A stretch of DNA of 64,000 bases. Origin: Taeniopygia guttata (taxonomy: Eukaryota; Chordata; Aves; Passeriformes; Estrildidae). The translations under genes were made by a program, and so were the position numbers. The stretch covers positions 42,818,001 through 42,882,000 of the forward strand of contig NC_133024.1 in the NCBI RefSeq assembly GCF_048771995.1, written 5' to 3'. The notes beneath the pieces were generated by a model. It was given only the letters and a program-made list of their open reading frames with translations. It made no database searches and was not told where the DNA came from. Position 1 is the stretch's first letter. Every line of letters starts with the position of its first letter. This document shows positions 26,201 to 39,700 of this stretch, one piece after another.

Positions 26201-29200
26201 CTCATCCCAAACACTGCAGCCCATCACAGTGCAAAACACTGACTTTGCAGAGCAGCATTAAAGGATGAAGAGCGTGCACTCTGTGCTATCCTTTAACAAA
26301 AATAGACCTTACTGAAAGAAACAGGGCCCAGGCATGCGCACAGACTTGACATTTGAGAGATTGTCATCACACCAGCACTAATGAATCTGCACTAACACTC
26401 ATCACTGGTTGTTCCTGGGTGAAATATGTGCAGATTCCTGACATCCAAGTGATTTGTTGCAGAAATCACACAGCAGAGGGTAGCAAAGGACATTATAAAA
26501 AGAATCTGGAGTGAGGTAGGCCTTGCATATTTAACCTTGCTCAATCTCCTGAAAAGGTGTTACAACAGGATCATGGTACATATGAGGAAGTGGAAGAATT
26601 ACTGGATCCTTCCATACTGACTTTGCTTGTGATACCCAAAGGTGCAGCTAACTTTTGTCAGAGTGGTCACTGGGTGAAATATGGAAAAGAAAATAAGGGC
26701 TGGCAAATTGTGGCCTATGTTGGCTGACCTTCCCCAAGCAAAATCAGGGAAGACAAGCACAGAGCAGCAGAGAGCACCAGCTCATCCTGGAAGGCAGATC
26801 CATGAAGTCCCAGCCTTTAAGGAGGGAAGTGTAGGTGCAGGGACACAAGCTGTGTTACACCATCTGCATGCAGAGCCCATCAATGGGTCTCAAACATCTT
26901 TATTTCCTTGATGACCCCTAGATCTTGCTACTCTGATCATCCAAGTCAGCATCCTCCGAGACCAAACCCAGCCAAGGGCTGTTCCAGGTGAACATGGATA
27001 AGGCTGCACTGGTCTGGGCTCCTACAGCCCTCTGCAGCCCCCAGCCCTCTCCTGGGGGACTCAGAGAGAACTTCCTACTGCCTGCCAGGGTCTGTGAGAT
27101 GCAACATCAACTCCATGAGATGAGTGCATTCTGCTGGTTTACCATGACTTACCCTTCATGCTTTTTCAGATTCTGCAACTAAGGAACCCCCAGAATTATT
27201 TCCCCTGTGCCCAGGGCTGAGTACCATTACAGGGGAGACAGCTGTAAGCACAGCTTACAGCTCCACACCACTCCAAGAGACCAGATTGTGAGCACCAGGC
27301 AAGGTCCATGATGATCTACAGTCTCTCAGAAAAACTGCTGTTACTGCAAGCTTGTTTGTGTGGCAGTCAGCCTGACAGAGGATTTCTTTTGTTCCCACTG
27401 GTTTCTCCTTTCTGCTGAGAAATGTTTTCATGGCAAGAAATGCTAAGAAATATATTAATATAAAGCAAAACAGGAAGGGGGAAAACAAATGCAAAGATTA
27501 AGTTAAATGTGGTGTTTTCATGGTGTTTCCCAGGACTTTCTTCATACCAGCTGCCACAAAGATGGGGATGCTTTCCTCTTTGCAGAAGCAAGACCTCAGC
27601 TATGGCTGAACCTGCAGTTTTGGCTTAGGAGCCAGAAAACAGTCTCTTCTATTTACTGGTGCAAATACATCCATAAAGTTGTGTCAGTGACCTGGCTCTG
27701 CAGAACGTGTCTCATACAGTGTTTTGCATACAGAGTTCAGGTATCTCAGATTTACGTGGCAATCCTGAACTTGGTATCTGGTTAAAATCCTCACCAGAGT
27801 GGAGGGCTGAGATAATACCAGATCCTGCCACGTGTTGCTCATACCCTGCTGCAAATCCCTTCCAGGAAGTCATCACCTATGTGGGCTCCAGAAAGTGAGG
27901 CTGGACCCAGGTTTCACTGCAGTTAAAATGGTTTGGTACCCAACACCTTCACTCTGTCCTTGAGAGCACAGACTGTTGCTGCAGAGGACCCATGTCAGCT
28001 CTATTGCTGCAGTAAATGCTCTTTGCAGAGACCAAGGGACACTCATCTTTGGCAAATGATGCTCCACTGGAAACCAAGACCCTGAGAAAGCCACTGCAGC
28101 TGCAGTGCATCGCAGCCAAGGGCTGCACTTCTGCAGGTCCTTCCTGCTGCCCTAGGGGAAGCCTCACAGCAGGCCCTGGAAGAGTGAGAAGGTGTGAGGT
28201 GCCCAGCCCCTGTCCTGTCTCCTGGTCTTTCTGCGCAAAGAGAGCAACAGCTCTCAACAGCAACTCACTTCCTGCCTCCCTCAGACTGAGAACAAGCAGG
28301 ATAAGAGCAAAACCTCTCTGACAGAGCACAGTGTGTGTCGCTGCCCATGAGCTGAGCTGGCATCTCCCAGCTGCACGCACAAAACCTGCAGGTAGTCCTC
28401 AGGTCCTGTTCAGCTAACACAAACATTTCCACGTCAGCTCGAGCAGACAAACACCACAGGAAGGAAGGAAGAGCATCTTTGTGCACACTGGTTCCAGTTT
28501 CACCGCATTCATAACCTTAATATCACATTAACACAGCAAGTGCATTGATGCTGTAATTGTGTTCCAGCTGCCTGAATGCTCCTCTTAATTTAGTCATGCT
28601 ACTTTAGCTTTGTTGTGAGTTACAAATCACTCTTGCTCTCAAGAAGCAAATCAATTTACAGATGTTGCAAGAGATAGGATTATCCAGTAGGTTTTCTTAT
28701 TTAAACACAAGCAATGTATAAACTTTATTAAATGAAAGCAATTTCTCCAGGGAAGTCCAACAGGCACTTACACTGATGGCAGAGGGAGACAAATTGCAAA
28801 GGTTTTTGAGCTTCAAGGAGCACCACAGTCTCCTTGCAACTGACTTGAAGGAATTTTGCCACAAACAACACAGCAAAGCAAGAACACACATTGTATCCTG
28901 TACCTGTGCAGGTTTTTAAATACTCATTGATTTTTCAAGGGCACAGGTATTATGCATATACGTATATTATTATCAGACCATGAAGCATTGGCTTGTTTGA
29001 GATTGGTGGCATCTTTTTTACTCTGAACAAGATTTCTCAGTCAGTTTCAATTTTGCCATGGTTTTGACAAGGAAAGGTAAGCCAATAGTTTGAGGCTAAA
29101 ATGTAAAACATTCCCTACTTTGTTACAATGATCTGTGTATGGATGAGTTATCTGGTTTATTAAATAATAATAATAATGGATTAAAGGAAAATAATTTTTT

Positions 29201-29702
29201 TTCTGGGCTACTGGCAAGCAAGTAGCCATACTCTTGTGCAGCCTTTTTCTGCTACATTTATCCCATTTCAAATCACCCCCTTGGTCAAGCATTTACTGCT
29301 GCCAAAGCCCTGCTCCTGGTACTGACACAGGGAGACAGGCTGGAGAGGAGTTGGTGAAACAAAGTCTATTTTGAATAGGGTGATGTCACGGGTCTCAGTT
29401 CAGTGATACTGACCCCAGGCCATATATTCAAGATGAAAATATCAGAACTGTTCCCAGCCGGCACCTTAACAATACATCAGTCTTGAAGGACATGGAAACC
29501 TGCTTTTGGAGGCTATTTACTCTCAGAGAGCTCAGAGAACAGTAACTTTCTTCACACTTTATATATCCAAGAACCAGTTCATGAAAATAAAATCAATCCT
29601 CCTACTTCCAGAAAGGATAAATTCAATATTGCTTTGAGAATTTAATCAAGATTTTTAAATAAATGCTGCAACATTACTAAAACCTATACCTTTTTCTGAT
29701 TT

Positions 29703-29775
29703 TGTCTGGGATAGAGTTAATTTTCTTCCTAGGAGCTGGTACAGTGCTGTGTTTTTCACTTGTGAGCAATCAGAT
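29703..29775 (+). repeat. Short avian interspersed-repeat scrap, probably LTR-derived
   Basis: The stretch gtctgggatagagttaattt, tcttcctaggagctggtaca, gtgctgtgtttttcacttgtg resembles a sequence that recurs widely in bird genomes and that I associate with endogenous retrovirus LTRs. It is only about 70 bp long with no internal viral sequence. The exact family is uncertain. Confidence 0.45.
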
Positions 29776-32379
29776 GCAGTATGTTGACCCGTGTTGTACA
29801 TGAAATCAGATTTTTCCTTCTGGCTTTTTTCTGTAAAATCTATACGTTTCAGTTTTGAATGTTCTTATACAAGAGAAAAATTAAATTGTATCAGGAGAAG
29901 AGTGAAGGATGCACATTTTAGATACCACTGCACACAAAACCTTTTTGAACCAGCCAAGGGCTTCCCATAGCTGCTAAGAAAATCTCTCTGTGCCTCTTTC
30001 ATCTCTCACATTAGTTGTAAAAGTTCAGTTTCTATAGCCCGTTACTGCAGACCCCAATGTCCATAAGAAAGGGATATCACACTTGACTGAGATCTCTAGG
30101 TTTGGCTTGACTCCACTCAAAACAAGCAAACTGAATAAATAAATATTGGCATCTCCAAGGGAGAGCTGAATTTCTCCTTCCAAGGACTGCAAAGAGAGAG
30201 CTTGAGAGGGTGAGGTTCCAATACCTTGGATGCTGTTTGTCTGATGAATATATTTTTAGGTGTAGCCTCAAGTTAAACATTAAATCTGCAACGTCACAGC
30301 TCATTGGATTCTCATCAGGTATAGCACTGAAATTGTCAGGAGGCTGTATCTTAGTGAAAGACCAAACCACTTGCAGGATCCTTCACTCTGCTTGCTCAAA
30401 ATTGCTCATGACTGATCACAGAGTATGTGCAAGTTTCCCTCTGTCAAACCTCCTAAATTGATTGAAAAAGATTGTTCCAAGACAACTGTATATATAACAC
30501 AATGAAATATCCCACAATAAATAGTGGGAATTAATGGTGCTGACAAGAACTGATATGTTTGTTCCAGAATCATATCGTACAGAACTGAGTATGTGTGACC
30601 TAGAAAAGGTCAAAAACCTTAAAATAGCTGATGTCCACAAGCCCATCCTCTCCCGCAAGCTCTAGAGATGTTAGGACTCAATTAGTGCCACACTAATTTC
30701 TTGCTTCCCAACATACCGTGACATTTTGATGCCAGATAACTTTTGCTGTTTTGTAACCAAACCTTGGAGGAAGGCTGGATGCCACACATTTTTATTTGGA
30801 TTCTTGTGTTTAATGCAAGTGACAGATGGATTTATTTTTTTTTCTCCAGCTTATTCCGACATTCCAGAAAGATTTATGTTAAAGGCTCACCCAGGCACCT
30901 TGTCTCAGAGGTACCAGAGGATCTGGCATATGTGATTCGTTAACTGAACATTTGTTTCCCCACAAGCAATACATGTGTCACTTGTGCTCTGAAGCAATGG
31001 ATCTTTCTTCAACAGTCTGCACCCACTTCCTTCTGATTCACGGGACAGACAGCAAAGATGACTGATATATCTGGTCCCCTCCCACACAATGCTGAGAACT
31101 CTTTAAGGTCAGGCTTCAAGTACCTCATGTGCCCAGAGCTTGGACCACACCATGGTGGTGGTTTGTGATGCAGCACTTTTCTGCAAGGCAACTTTGCCTC
31201 TTCTCCATCCAGACAGCCATTCCACGGGGGTAGAAATTTAAGGTGATGAAAAGCAAGACACTAGGTGTGCATGACCACCAGCATGTGGCTGGCCACTGTT
31301 CCAGGCTGCTGGAGCAGATGCCTCCATCCAGCAGGATCACAAGGAGATAGATGGGAGCCATCATGAGGGTGGCAAGAGCACAGAGTCATTGACAGAAGCA
31401 TCAATCTTGTCCTCACTGAGAGCTTGAAAGACCTTCTTGGGGGCATTAGCACACATGAATCTGAGCTACCCCACAATATTCCAGGAAATCTTCAGCATGG
31501 TGTAAAATCACAGCATAAGAAATTAAATCACAGCCTGTATCTGTGAAACAGAGTTTTCAACTCAGAATGTAAGTGTCAGATCACTAAGGTGTCCCAGTGT
31601 CCATGCTGAGGAACCCAAGCTGCTCCACACTGCCCCTCTCTCCTTGCAGCTCAGCAGAAGCCCTGTCTGGTCCAATTTGCTTGAATCAGATTCCAACCTC
31701 TTATAACAGTCAGATTTTAAAAGCCTTGGAAGAAAAAAATGCAGGCTGTGGATTTTAAAACATCCAACCTATGTTTTACACAATTTTGGTTACAATGGTC
31801 TATATGCTGAGGAGATGAGCTACTGCCTGAGCACTCACACCACACCACAAGATGGTCCTGTGTTTTGAAGACCAGCCAAAGCCTGAGCCAATACATGTTC
31901 CCCACACACTTTCAGATAAAATCTACATTATGTTACACTGATCTGTGTTCTCATGTTACTACCACATAATTTTAGAAAATAAAATAAATACCGTTCCCCC
32001 TCAAAAGGAGCATTCTACATGGGAGAGGACCCAAATGCTTTCCATAAAGCATCAGCACCTGTTCACATTTCTGTGCATGAATGACACAGTGAAAAAGCAG
32101 CAATTGTTGCTGTAGTATCTGTTGAACCTTTGTTTTCCTTTTGTAAATAACAATCAGGTAAGATTTTTCCTGGAAGATTTTGCTTGAATAAACTACATCA
32201 GAAACACAAATCCAGACTGTGTCATTTGATCACCAGTATCTTCAGAAAACGCCACATTTCGTTCCAGAGCGAAGTTTAGCCAGTAAAAGATTTATTTGAG
32301 AAAATTAATGAAAACAATTTTGAGCGGTAAAGAAATCCTAGCTTAAAAAATAAGCAAACCAAGACCAAGCGTCTAGCTG

Positions 32380-33522
32380 CTGAATACTTTATTTATTTTT
32401 TTTTTAATTCATACACCTGAGCTCTTAAGGCTTATACAAAATATAAAATAAAATAAAACACTAGTATGGTTTTACTGATCTTAAAACTGCAGCCTTGTAT
32501 TTTTTCATCACTTATTGTAGTAAATATAAAGAGGGGCATGAAAATTGCCAGTCTATCTACTGAAAGCACCTAACCTTTTGGATATTATGTCATTATTGTT
32601 GCCATGAGAGTTGGCTTAAATGATTCAATTTTTTGAAGAAATGCCAATTTTATTACAACTCTTTTAGCAGAAATGTGTCCCATTTCAGGGAGAAATTCAC
32701 TGAGAAGTGAACGTCTATTCAAACCTTTTTGTTTTCTCATCCAGAAAAAAAAAAAACCACTGTCAGTTCTACTGAAGAGAGAAAGAGCCTGCCTTTGCCT
32801 CCCCCACAGCTAATAGGAATGCACCAAAGAACAGGCCACAGAGGGAAACAGGAGGAATTATAAAAACACATATTCAAACTTTCCATAGTAGCAAAATTCA
32901 AATAAAAACACACATTGCAGCCCCAGTGGCAACAGGGAGTGCAGCAATATGCAGAGACGAACATTTGGGTGGAATGTAGGCAGCAAATCCTTTGCAGAGG
33001 AATGAAGTCCAGTGGCACGTAGAAGGTGTGTGAACGTACTGTGGCTTACAGAAGCAGATCCTGTGAGAAGCTGAGCAGCTTTTACAAGATGCTGTCTGAG
33101 GGCACCCTGCACCAAGGGGTGGAACCCATGAAGCCCTCAGACAGCATTGTGTAGATTTAGGTCCCTAATGCAATATAAAGCATATTCACTCCCCATTAAG
33201 TGACCTGGGAGCTTGCTTTGGCTTAGTTTTTTTCCCTAAGTGTTTGTAGTTAAGTTAATTAAGCACTTAAAAATAACAGTCTCTCACTTTCCAGCAACTC
33301 CACATAAATACTAATCTGTCTTCATCTAAAGGCCAGATTTTCTGCAAGGGCAAATCAATACAGTTTCACTGATTGAGGATCTGGCCTTAAAAGTCTATCA
33401 AGTGCATTAAACCCAGCACAGTATGACATGTGCCTTGGCAGTAGGACAGTTCTCTGGATTAATATTTGAGGGAAATTTGGCAATTAAAAAGGAAGGCTCT
33501 GTTTTGAAGTGCTGCCATTTCT
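32380..33522 (-). other. SLC35F2: Probable SLC35F2 3' UTR with candidate poly(A) signals
   Basis: This is the sequence immediately downstream of the SLC35F2 stop. Read on the minus strand, AATAAA occurs at 32654-32649 and twice, overlapping, at 32397-32388, with another at 32296-32291. I place the likely end near the double signal at about 32.39 kb, but without transcript data this is a guess. The segment contains the 75-nt hairpin at 33081-33155. No open frame continues through it. Confidence 0.35.
33081..33155 (-). other. Long hairpin within the presumed SLC35F2 3' UTR
   Basis: The arms atgctgtctgagggc (33089-33103) and gccctcagacagcat (33133-33147) are perfectly complementary over 15 bp. 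Pairing continues outward to 33081/33155 with one mismatch (33087/33149) and two G-T wobbles, giving about 22 paired positions. The 29-nt apical part contains a further short pairing (33104-33108 with 33116-33120). The length and stem resemble a microRNA precursor, but this is only a shape resemblance: no known microRNA is recognised. Confidence 0.6.
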
Positions 33523-33741
33523 TTAATTGGTGCTGACCACCACAGTTTCTCCTCTGGAGAACTGCACAGCTACGGCTGGGGTGTCGCCGTCGTTCTCCTC
33601 CAGCTTTAGTGCCGCGTTGTCCAGGCCGGCGCTGCTGGGCTGCGGCAGGGCCCTGGGTTCTGCCGTCTGAGTAGGGGTTGAGCAGTACAGGGTGAAGCCC
33701 ACCATGATGATAACAAAGGACACGATGTAAAGACCTGAAAA
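33523..33741 (-). CDS. SLC35F2: SLC35F2 coding exon 8 and stop (residues 328-399)
   Basis: The last coding exon opens with [20 protein letters not shown], which is helix 10, followed by STPTQTAEP, then a less conserved cytosolic tail that includes [11 protein letters not shown] (human IDNLGLKLEEN). After LEEN the bird tail runs 22 more residues to TAA, longer than the human tail. The acceptor is tctgccag|ttt. Confidence 0.95.
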   Translation of the reverse strand, partial: FSGLYIVSFVIIMVGFTLYCSTPTQTAEPRALPQPSSAGLDNAALKLEENDGDTPAVAVQFSRGETVVVSTN

Positions 33742-36700
33742 CTGGCAGAGGAGAGAAAGAGATGCATTCAGTCTCGCCTGATGCAAGAACATGCCAACGC
33801 TGCCTTGTTTCAAGAATGTGAAAGCTACCCTTCCTTGTAAAAATTATTTTAATGAGGATTATCACCATGAGCTGGATTTAGCTCTGAAAACCAAAATTAA
33901 AAAGCTCTATTTACTTAAAGACTTGGGCCACTGTCTGATTTTCTCATGCACCTCACTCCCAAGACTGTTGGACAGGGAGTTTCCTCAGGTCTACACACAA
34001 GAATGTTAACAGAGAGAACAAATGGGTGTAAACACAGTCATACTGAATGAAAGTTGTTTACTTACATGAATACTGAAACACTCTACCCCTCAGAGAATTT
34101 TGATCCAGCACATGCAAGTATTTCAGGTTCTGGCAAGAGATGAATCTCTGTGCTATTGCAAGTCTCCAGCTAGTTCTCTTAACCATCTGTAGGGCTAGAT
34201 GAATGTAACTGATGGATCAAAACCAGTTTGCTCTCTACACCCAGCAGGTCCTTGAGGGGACAGAGGCTGGGGCTCCTTTTACAAGATTGGCATTTGCAAG
34301 CTGTGAAAAGTGGTGACAGCTAAAAAGTACAAATTGCAGAGGTACATCAGGCACTCTATTGTTCACTTGCCTGTTGAAATTACAGTAATTGCCAAGATTC
34401 ATCCACCTTGACAGAAAGACAAATACTTACTACATAACACCAGATTCAATAACACCAAGTGTTGAAGTTATCCACAGACAGGAACAATTTTCAGCAGGTT
34501 TACTAAAATCCTCCATATTCCCTTTATCAAACCACACTGATTAAATACTAGGAAGAAGGACCAGCATATCCTACACACCTCTGTCAGTATCCTCTAACCT
34601 CCTTAGCTTCCTTAGACATGCCTGAAAAATATGTTCTGGTTTATCAGGATGAAATGAATGGTAGGACTTAGTGGACTCTCCTCCAAAAAAGACTAAGGCA
34701 TCTACAATTTAGTCACTGCAATTCCTAGCTGGCAGTCACTTGCTTTGGAAACTCTTAGATGGCAACACACAAAAGGAAAATCAGACTGAAACACAGTGGC
34801 CTTGTCTTAAGTGCCCTCTTATCTCACCTTGCTGGCTGTTTGCCTGGATGACCTTGGACTCAGGCGCTCACCCCACACAGGAGGAAGCATCAAGCTCTGA
34901 ACTATCCCACTAGAGGCAGCAGGATCACCCATGGTCATACCTCCCACTGACCTGTTCCCAGCAAATGGGCAGAGCCTGGGGCTGTAACCAACCACCTGCC
35001 CAAATTCTCCAGCCTCAGGCCCTGAGTGAGCACATGCCTGTGTGTAAGGGCCTGTGGCTGGGCAGTCACAAGAACTGAGACCCCTCTCGCAGCGCAGTGC
35101 ACACAAGGCTGGAAGTGTCTCTGATCCTGATGAGCCAATTCCTCCAGGAGTGGATACAGTCACCAAGGCAGGGTGCCAAAGCTGTTGCAGTGTAGCTGTG
35201 ACTCAAGGCCTGTGTATATCTTTGCATTTATTGACACAACATTACCCATGCTGCCCTATCAGACCTGCACTCTTTCTTTGTTTTCCTTTTGAGGAGAACT
35301 TAGTGGTTTTTTCCTGGGTTTTTTCTTCCTTCTTTTTTTTAAATTTCAAGTATTGCAACAATTTTATTGCTTCAGATACTGATTTCAGTCATACTTTGTG
35401 CAGCTGATATCCTCATTGCCACTGCTGAGCCTAGAGAGTACTTTAAATGTTACTGGAGGACTGTATCTCCATCTAGTGTCTGTGCAGTATACTCTCTTCT
35501 ACAGCATTTTATACAACTAATGCATGAGAAGATCTCTCTCAATATCTCTTGAGGGATTACAGGTATCTATATAATGAGTTCATTAGGACGCACAGCAAGG
35601 ATTCATTATGGAGTAATAGGGAAAAAACCACAAAGAAGAGTTCAAAACAGTCAAGAAAAATACACATTTCACTTGAAACAGACATGACCGAGGCCAAAAA
35701 GTTAAGTGCATTAGCAAAACTGTGCACAAATCAAAACTTTATCAATTCATGGACTTGGGCACTCTCTCCTCCTGCAGCCACTGATTGTGGTCCTTCTGTT
35801 TGTTTGTTTCAGAGCAGGCTCAGATGATGGCAATTCAGAGCTCTCCATGGCTCTCTTCACTCTACAGCCCAGCCAAGCCTCCAGCAGCTTGTTGAGAAAT
35901 ATCATCTGATAATCATCTGATAAGGGGAATACAGAGCAATTCCCTGAATTTTTTGCTTGTAGATTTCCATATCCAGAGTGCTTTTTATTCTAGCAAACAT
36001 CCCACTTGGTTTCTTTGCCCCGTAGGTTAAGAAACTATATGGTTAACTTGGCAATAAAATTTTCTACTGCTAAGAGCCATGTCAAAATTAGGCTCTCTCA
36101 GTTCATGGTTATCTCAGATAACAGATGAGATAATAACTTATCTCAGATCCTCTGATTACTAAAGATGTGGCATTATTATTGCTCTCCTTTTTGTTACTTC
36201 TTTTTTTCTAACCCCATATGCAACTTCCTGTTTCAATAAATATCTCAAGTTCTCTCAACACAATCCCAAAGTCTTTGCCTGCCCATTTTTCCTTCGGTAC
36301 CAGAATACCTCAGTGTTAGAAATTATGAGATGGCTGCTCCCAGAAAAATCTCTTCCCAAAATAAGCTAAAATCCCAAAAAATAAAAATTTTATATATCTC
36401 GAAGCTCTTCTTCCTCTTCACTATTATGAATATAAATTTATAATCACTTCTTGAGTTAAGCGATCTGGGTGCCAATATCCACATTTGGAAGTGACTCAAA
36501 GGATTTAATTGTTAGACTGTAAGTATGGTTTGCTTCCTGCGTTCATTTTTAATGGATGCTTTTGTAGTTTGGAGCAAAGTCTGGAACCCAAAACAAGGAG
36601 GAAAGCTGAGCTAAGAGACTCCTGAAAAGGAAAATCAAGCTGCTGTCAGATCCTACCGTAATGAGACTGTGCACTGCCTTCATCTTCAGAAAACAGATCT

Positions 36701-39700
36701 GACCTAAAAGCTTCTGGCTGAAGAGAAAGCAACCACATGGAATAATACTAATCAAGTTCCTAAGCAAAGTTCTCACTCTCACAAGCCCTTCCAGTCACCG
36801 AGCAGCTGACTCAATTACTGCAATTACTTTAATGAACTAGGTTCTCACAAGTGGTTCTGGATGGAAAGTGGAGGGTGGAATGAAATCCTTTCAGCACTGT
36901 TATTTAGCTTGATCAGACACTGCCAAATATATTTTAGAGCACAATTAAAGTAACTGCCTTTGAAGAGTGTACAGAATAATACATTTATCAGTATTTTTTC
37001 AGATCCTTTAGTCTCTCCTTAGCAGCAGCCCTGAGAGAGCTTGATTCTAATCCCAAAATGCTGGTAATGAACAGATTAAACTCCTAAAAGAAGTTGATCT
37101 TCTGAAAATCAAACTGGTCTTCTTTTAGACACCAAACACCTTTCAGGACAGGGAGATTCAAACCCTCTCCTTCGACACTTGGAGTAATGAACCAGATCTA
37201 ACATACAGTTCCACAAACACAGAGCTTTCAGTGAGAACTGTATTATTGGAACACCTTGGGAAATTATTTACTATATCTTAACATTAACTTATTCCTTCAA
37301 GTGTGAAATGGTTTGAAAATGGCTCTCTGGCTAAGGCAAGGCTCTGTCATTAACTAACATGACTCCTCCTGACCAACACCTGCCAACAATGAATCACAGA
37401 AGCTGCAGAAATGTGCAGGTGCAAACAACTGTCCTGGGGCTTTTAAGAACCTTACACTTTATTTATAATTCTGGAGTAGAAATATAACTGCAAGAATGTG
37501 CAAGTGAAGGAATGAATGTACTCACCTTGTATAAAAACAGGAAAAGCCCAAGGAAGAAACTGTAGAGATCTGAAGTCAGAATTGCCAAGTTGACAGAGGT
37601 TGCACTGGTAACTTTAATCACAACTGGCATGAAGCTGTACAGCCCAAACATGCACAAGGCAAAGGCTGTGAACAGTAGTGCTGCAAAACAAGGTGACACG
37701 TTACTCCTCAGGCACAGAACTATGGTTCTGTAGAGCACTGATATTCTTCAGATGCCTTGAAACTATGCATTTTTATCTCCTAAAAGATATGAGAATGTAC
37801 ATGTAAGAGAAGCATGGAAGATTACCTTCTATTGCAAGAATTACTGTATCTATATAACTACAGAAGATATATATATATGTATATATACAAGAAACACACA
37901 CATATATATACACACATGTATATATACAAGAAAGTTCTTGTTCATTCCTACATAACATAAGAGCTGCCTGAAGACATTTAGAGTCACACTTCCTGATAAC
38001 ATTTAGTTCTGTTCAGGTCAAAATGTGTCAATTTTTCCTGTACTTCATTTAGGAAAGAAAACAGAAGAATGTTCTTGTGATGTTTCAACAACAAACACGA
38101 CAGTAATTGAACAACACTCACAGTAATTAAACAGGTTTCATTTTTTACTTATTTCAATTTATTTTGAAAAATTATTTCAAGTTATCTGTAAAATGCAAAA
38201 CCTGTTTTAATGTTCAATGCTGCAGACCCTCTCTCTTTGCTGAGCTGCAAAGTTTGAAGAAAATAAACTTGTGAAATATAGTATTAATGCTGCTTGTTAT
38301 TCAGAGAAAGAAAGTCCCACCATTCAAAGTCTAAATTCTTACAATTTTCCAGTGTTCTGTAACATGCATATTATTTTGTCATATACATACCAATTTTCCA
38401 GTTCCACTGAATTTTCATTATATCCTTATGTTCCACAATGGCTCTAGAGTTAAAGATATAATATAGTAAAAAACAAACAAAAATCATACTAAAATAGAGA
38501 ATTTAATTACCAAATAGATAAGAAACTTTTGATCTATAAGCCATTCATTTTTTCGTTTCAAATTTTACTGAATGACACTAGATCAAACATCTAACAAACA
38601 TGAAAAAATACATAAAAATTAAAGTGCCTGAAGGTCAAGAGCACTGTTATTTAATTCTTATGCCTTCTTCACAGGCATTTTAATCCTTCAGCAATTCATT
38701 TTTATTTGATATACCATTTGATGAAATTATTAACTATAATGATGAGAAATGAGGACTATATAATTCATTAGACAGACTAAGTGCATCTGGGCTGTTACTC
38801 AAATGTGGTTATTTGTAAGACAATACATAGCTTCATTTTAAACTTGAGTTTATTATGGATGATCTCATCCTAACAATTATCTCCCAGTCTTTTCCACAAA
38901 GAAAATTCTTTAAAAAATACATTCCTATGAACAGTCCTCAGCATACTGAGTGTTCTCACAAACATCAACAAAATAAAAAAATACAGCCAAGGATCCTATG
39001 TGTTCAACTGCAGGAGTTCAGCTTTAACTGCTGCAATAAAAGTAGTGCAAATAAAAAGGACATAAAACAGATGCTGATCACCAACAAAAATCAATTCAAG
39101 TGGAAGGAGTCTGATATAGGCCACATACAGATGCAACAAAGAATTTAATAACATCATTTTAGGGTACACAAGCAATCATCTGTAGTATATTCTTAATTAG
39201 TTTTAAAATAAATATTAGATCCTTACAGCTGTAGACCGCTGATAATAGTCCCATACAAGCCCACCATTCCTAGAAACTCCACTCTGCTCAGATTTTTCAC
39301 AATGTATTCCTCACTCACATTAGAAATGGCATACAAAGAAGCAGCAAGAAGCACTAAGACATCTCCAATCACCACGTCACTACCTGTACAGAAATATTAA
39401 TCCACAATAAGGGTAATGCCACAAATACTTTTTAACTTTCCTTAAAAAAGCAAGCAAATTTATCTTGAATCTCTATTTTCCTAGCTCATTGCAGGGGAAG
39501 GGAGAAGGAAACCCTTCCTGTGTGTACAGAGGAGTGTCTGAGCACAGACTCTGCTGCCCATTCACCTCACCCTGCACAGTGTGGAGTGAGCTAAACCCAG
39601 CATTTACATCTCATCCCAGCCAAGATCCTGCTGTATTAACTGGTCCAATCCTACTTCTGCTGGCCTCAGGCACTATAGGGAATTAGCAAATTCCCAGTTA

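Larger units (their letters stand above)
18391..32379. other. Gene-free sequence downstream of SLC35F2
   Basis: About 14 kb with no exon recognised. It contains the poly(T) at 19031, the 22-bp tandem duplication at 23158, a GC-richer patch at about 24.6-25.2 kb and the LTR-like scrap at 29.7 kb. At 31.0-31.5 kb on the minus strand broken frames include RFMCANAPKKVFQALSEDK, which looks protein-like but is interrupted by stops and not identified. Confidence 0.55.

Noticed and set aside
27255..27494. Hydrophobic minus-strand frame (FSPFLFCFILIYFLAFLAM) as a small membrane protein
   Set aside because: It overlaps other frames, has no homologue I recognise and arises from a T-rich strand.
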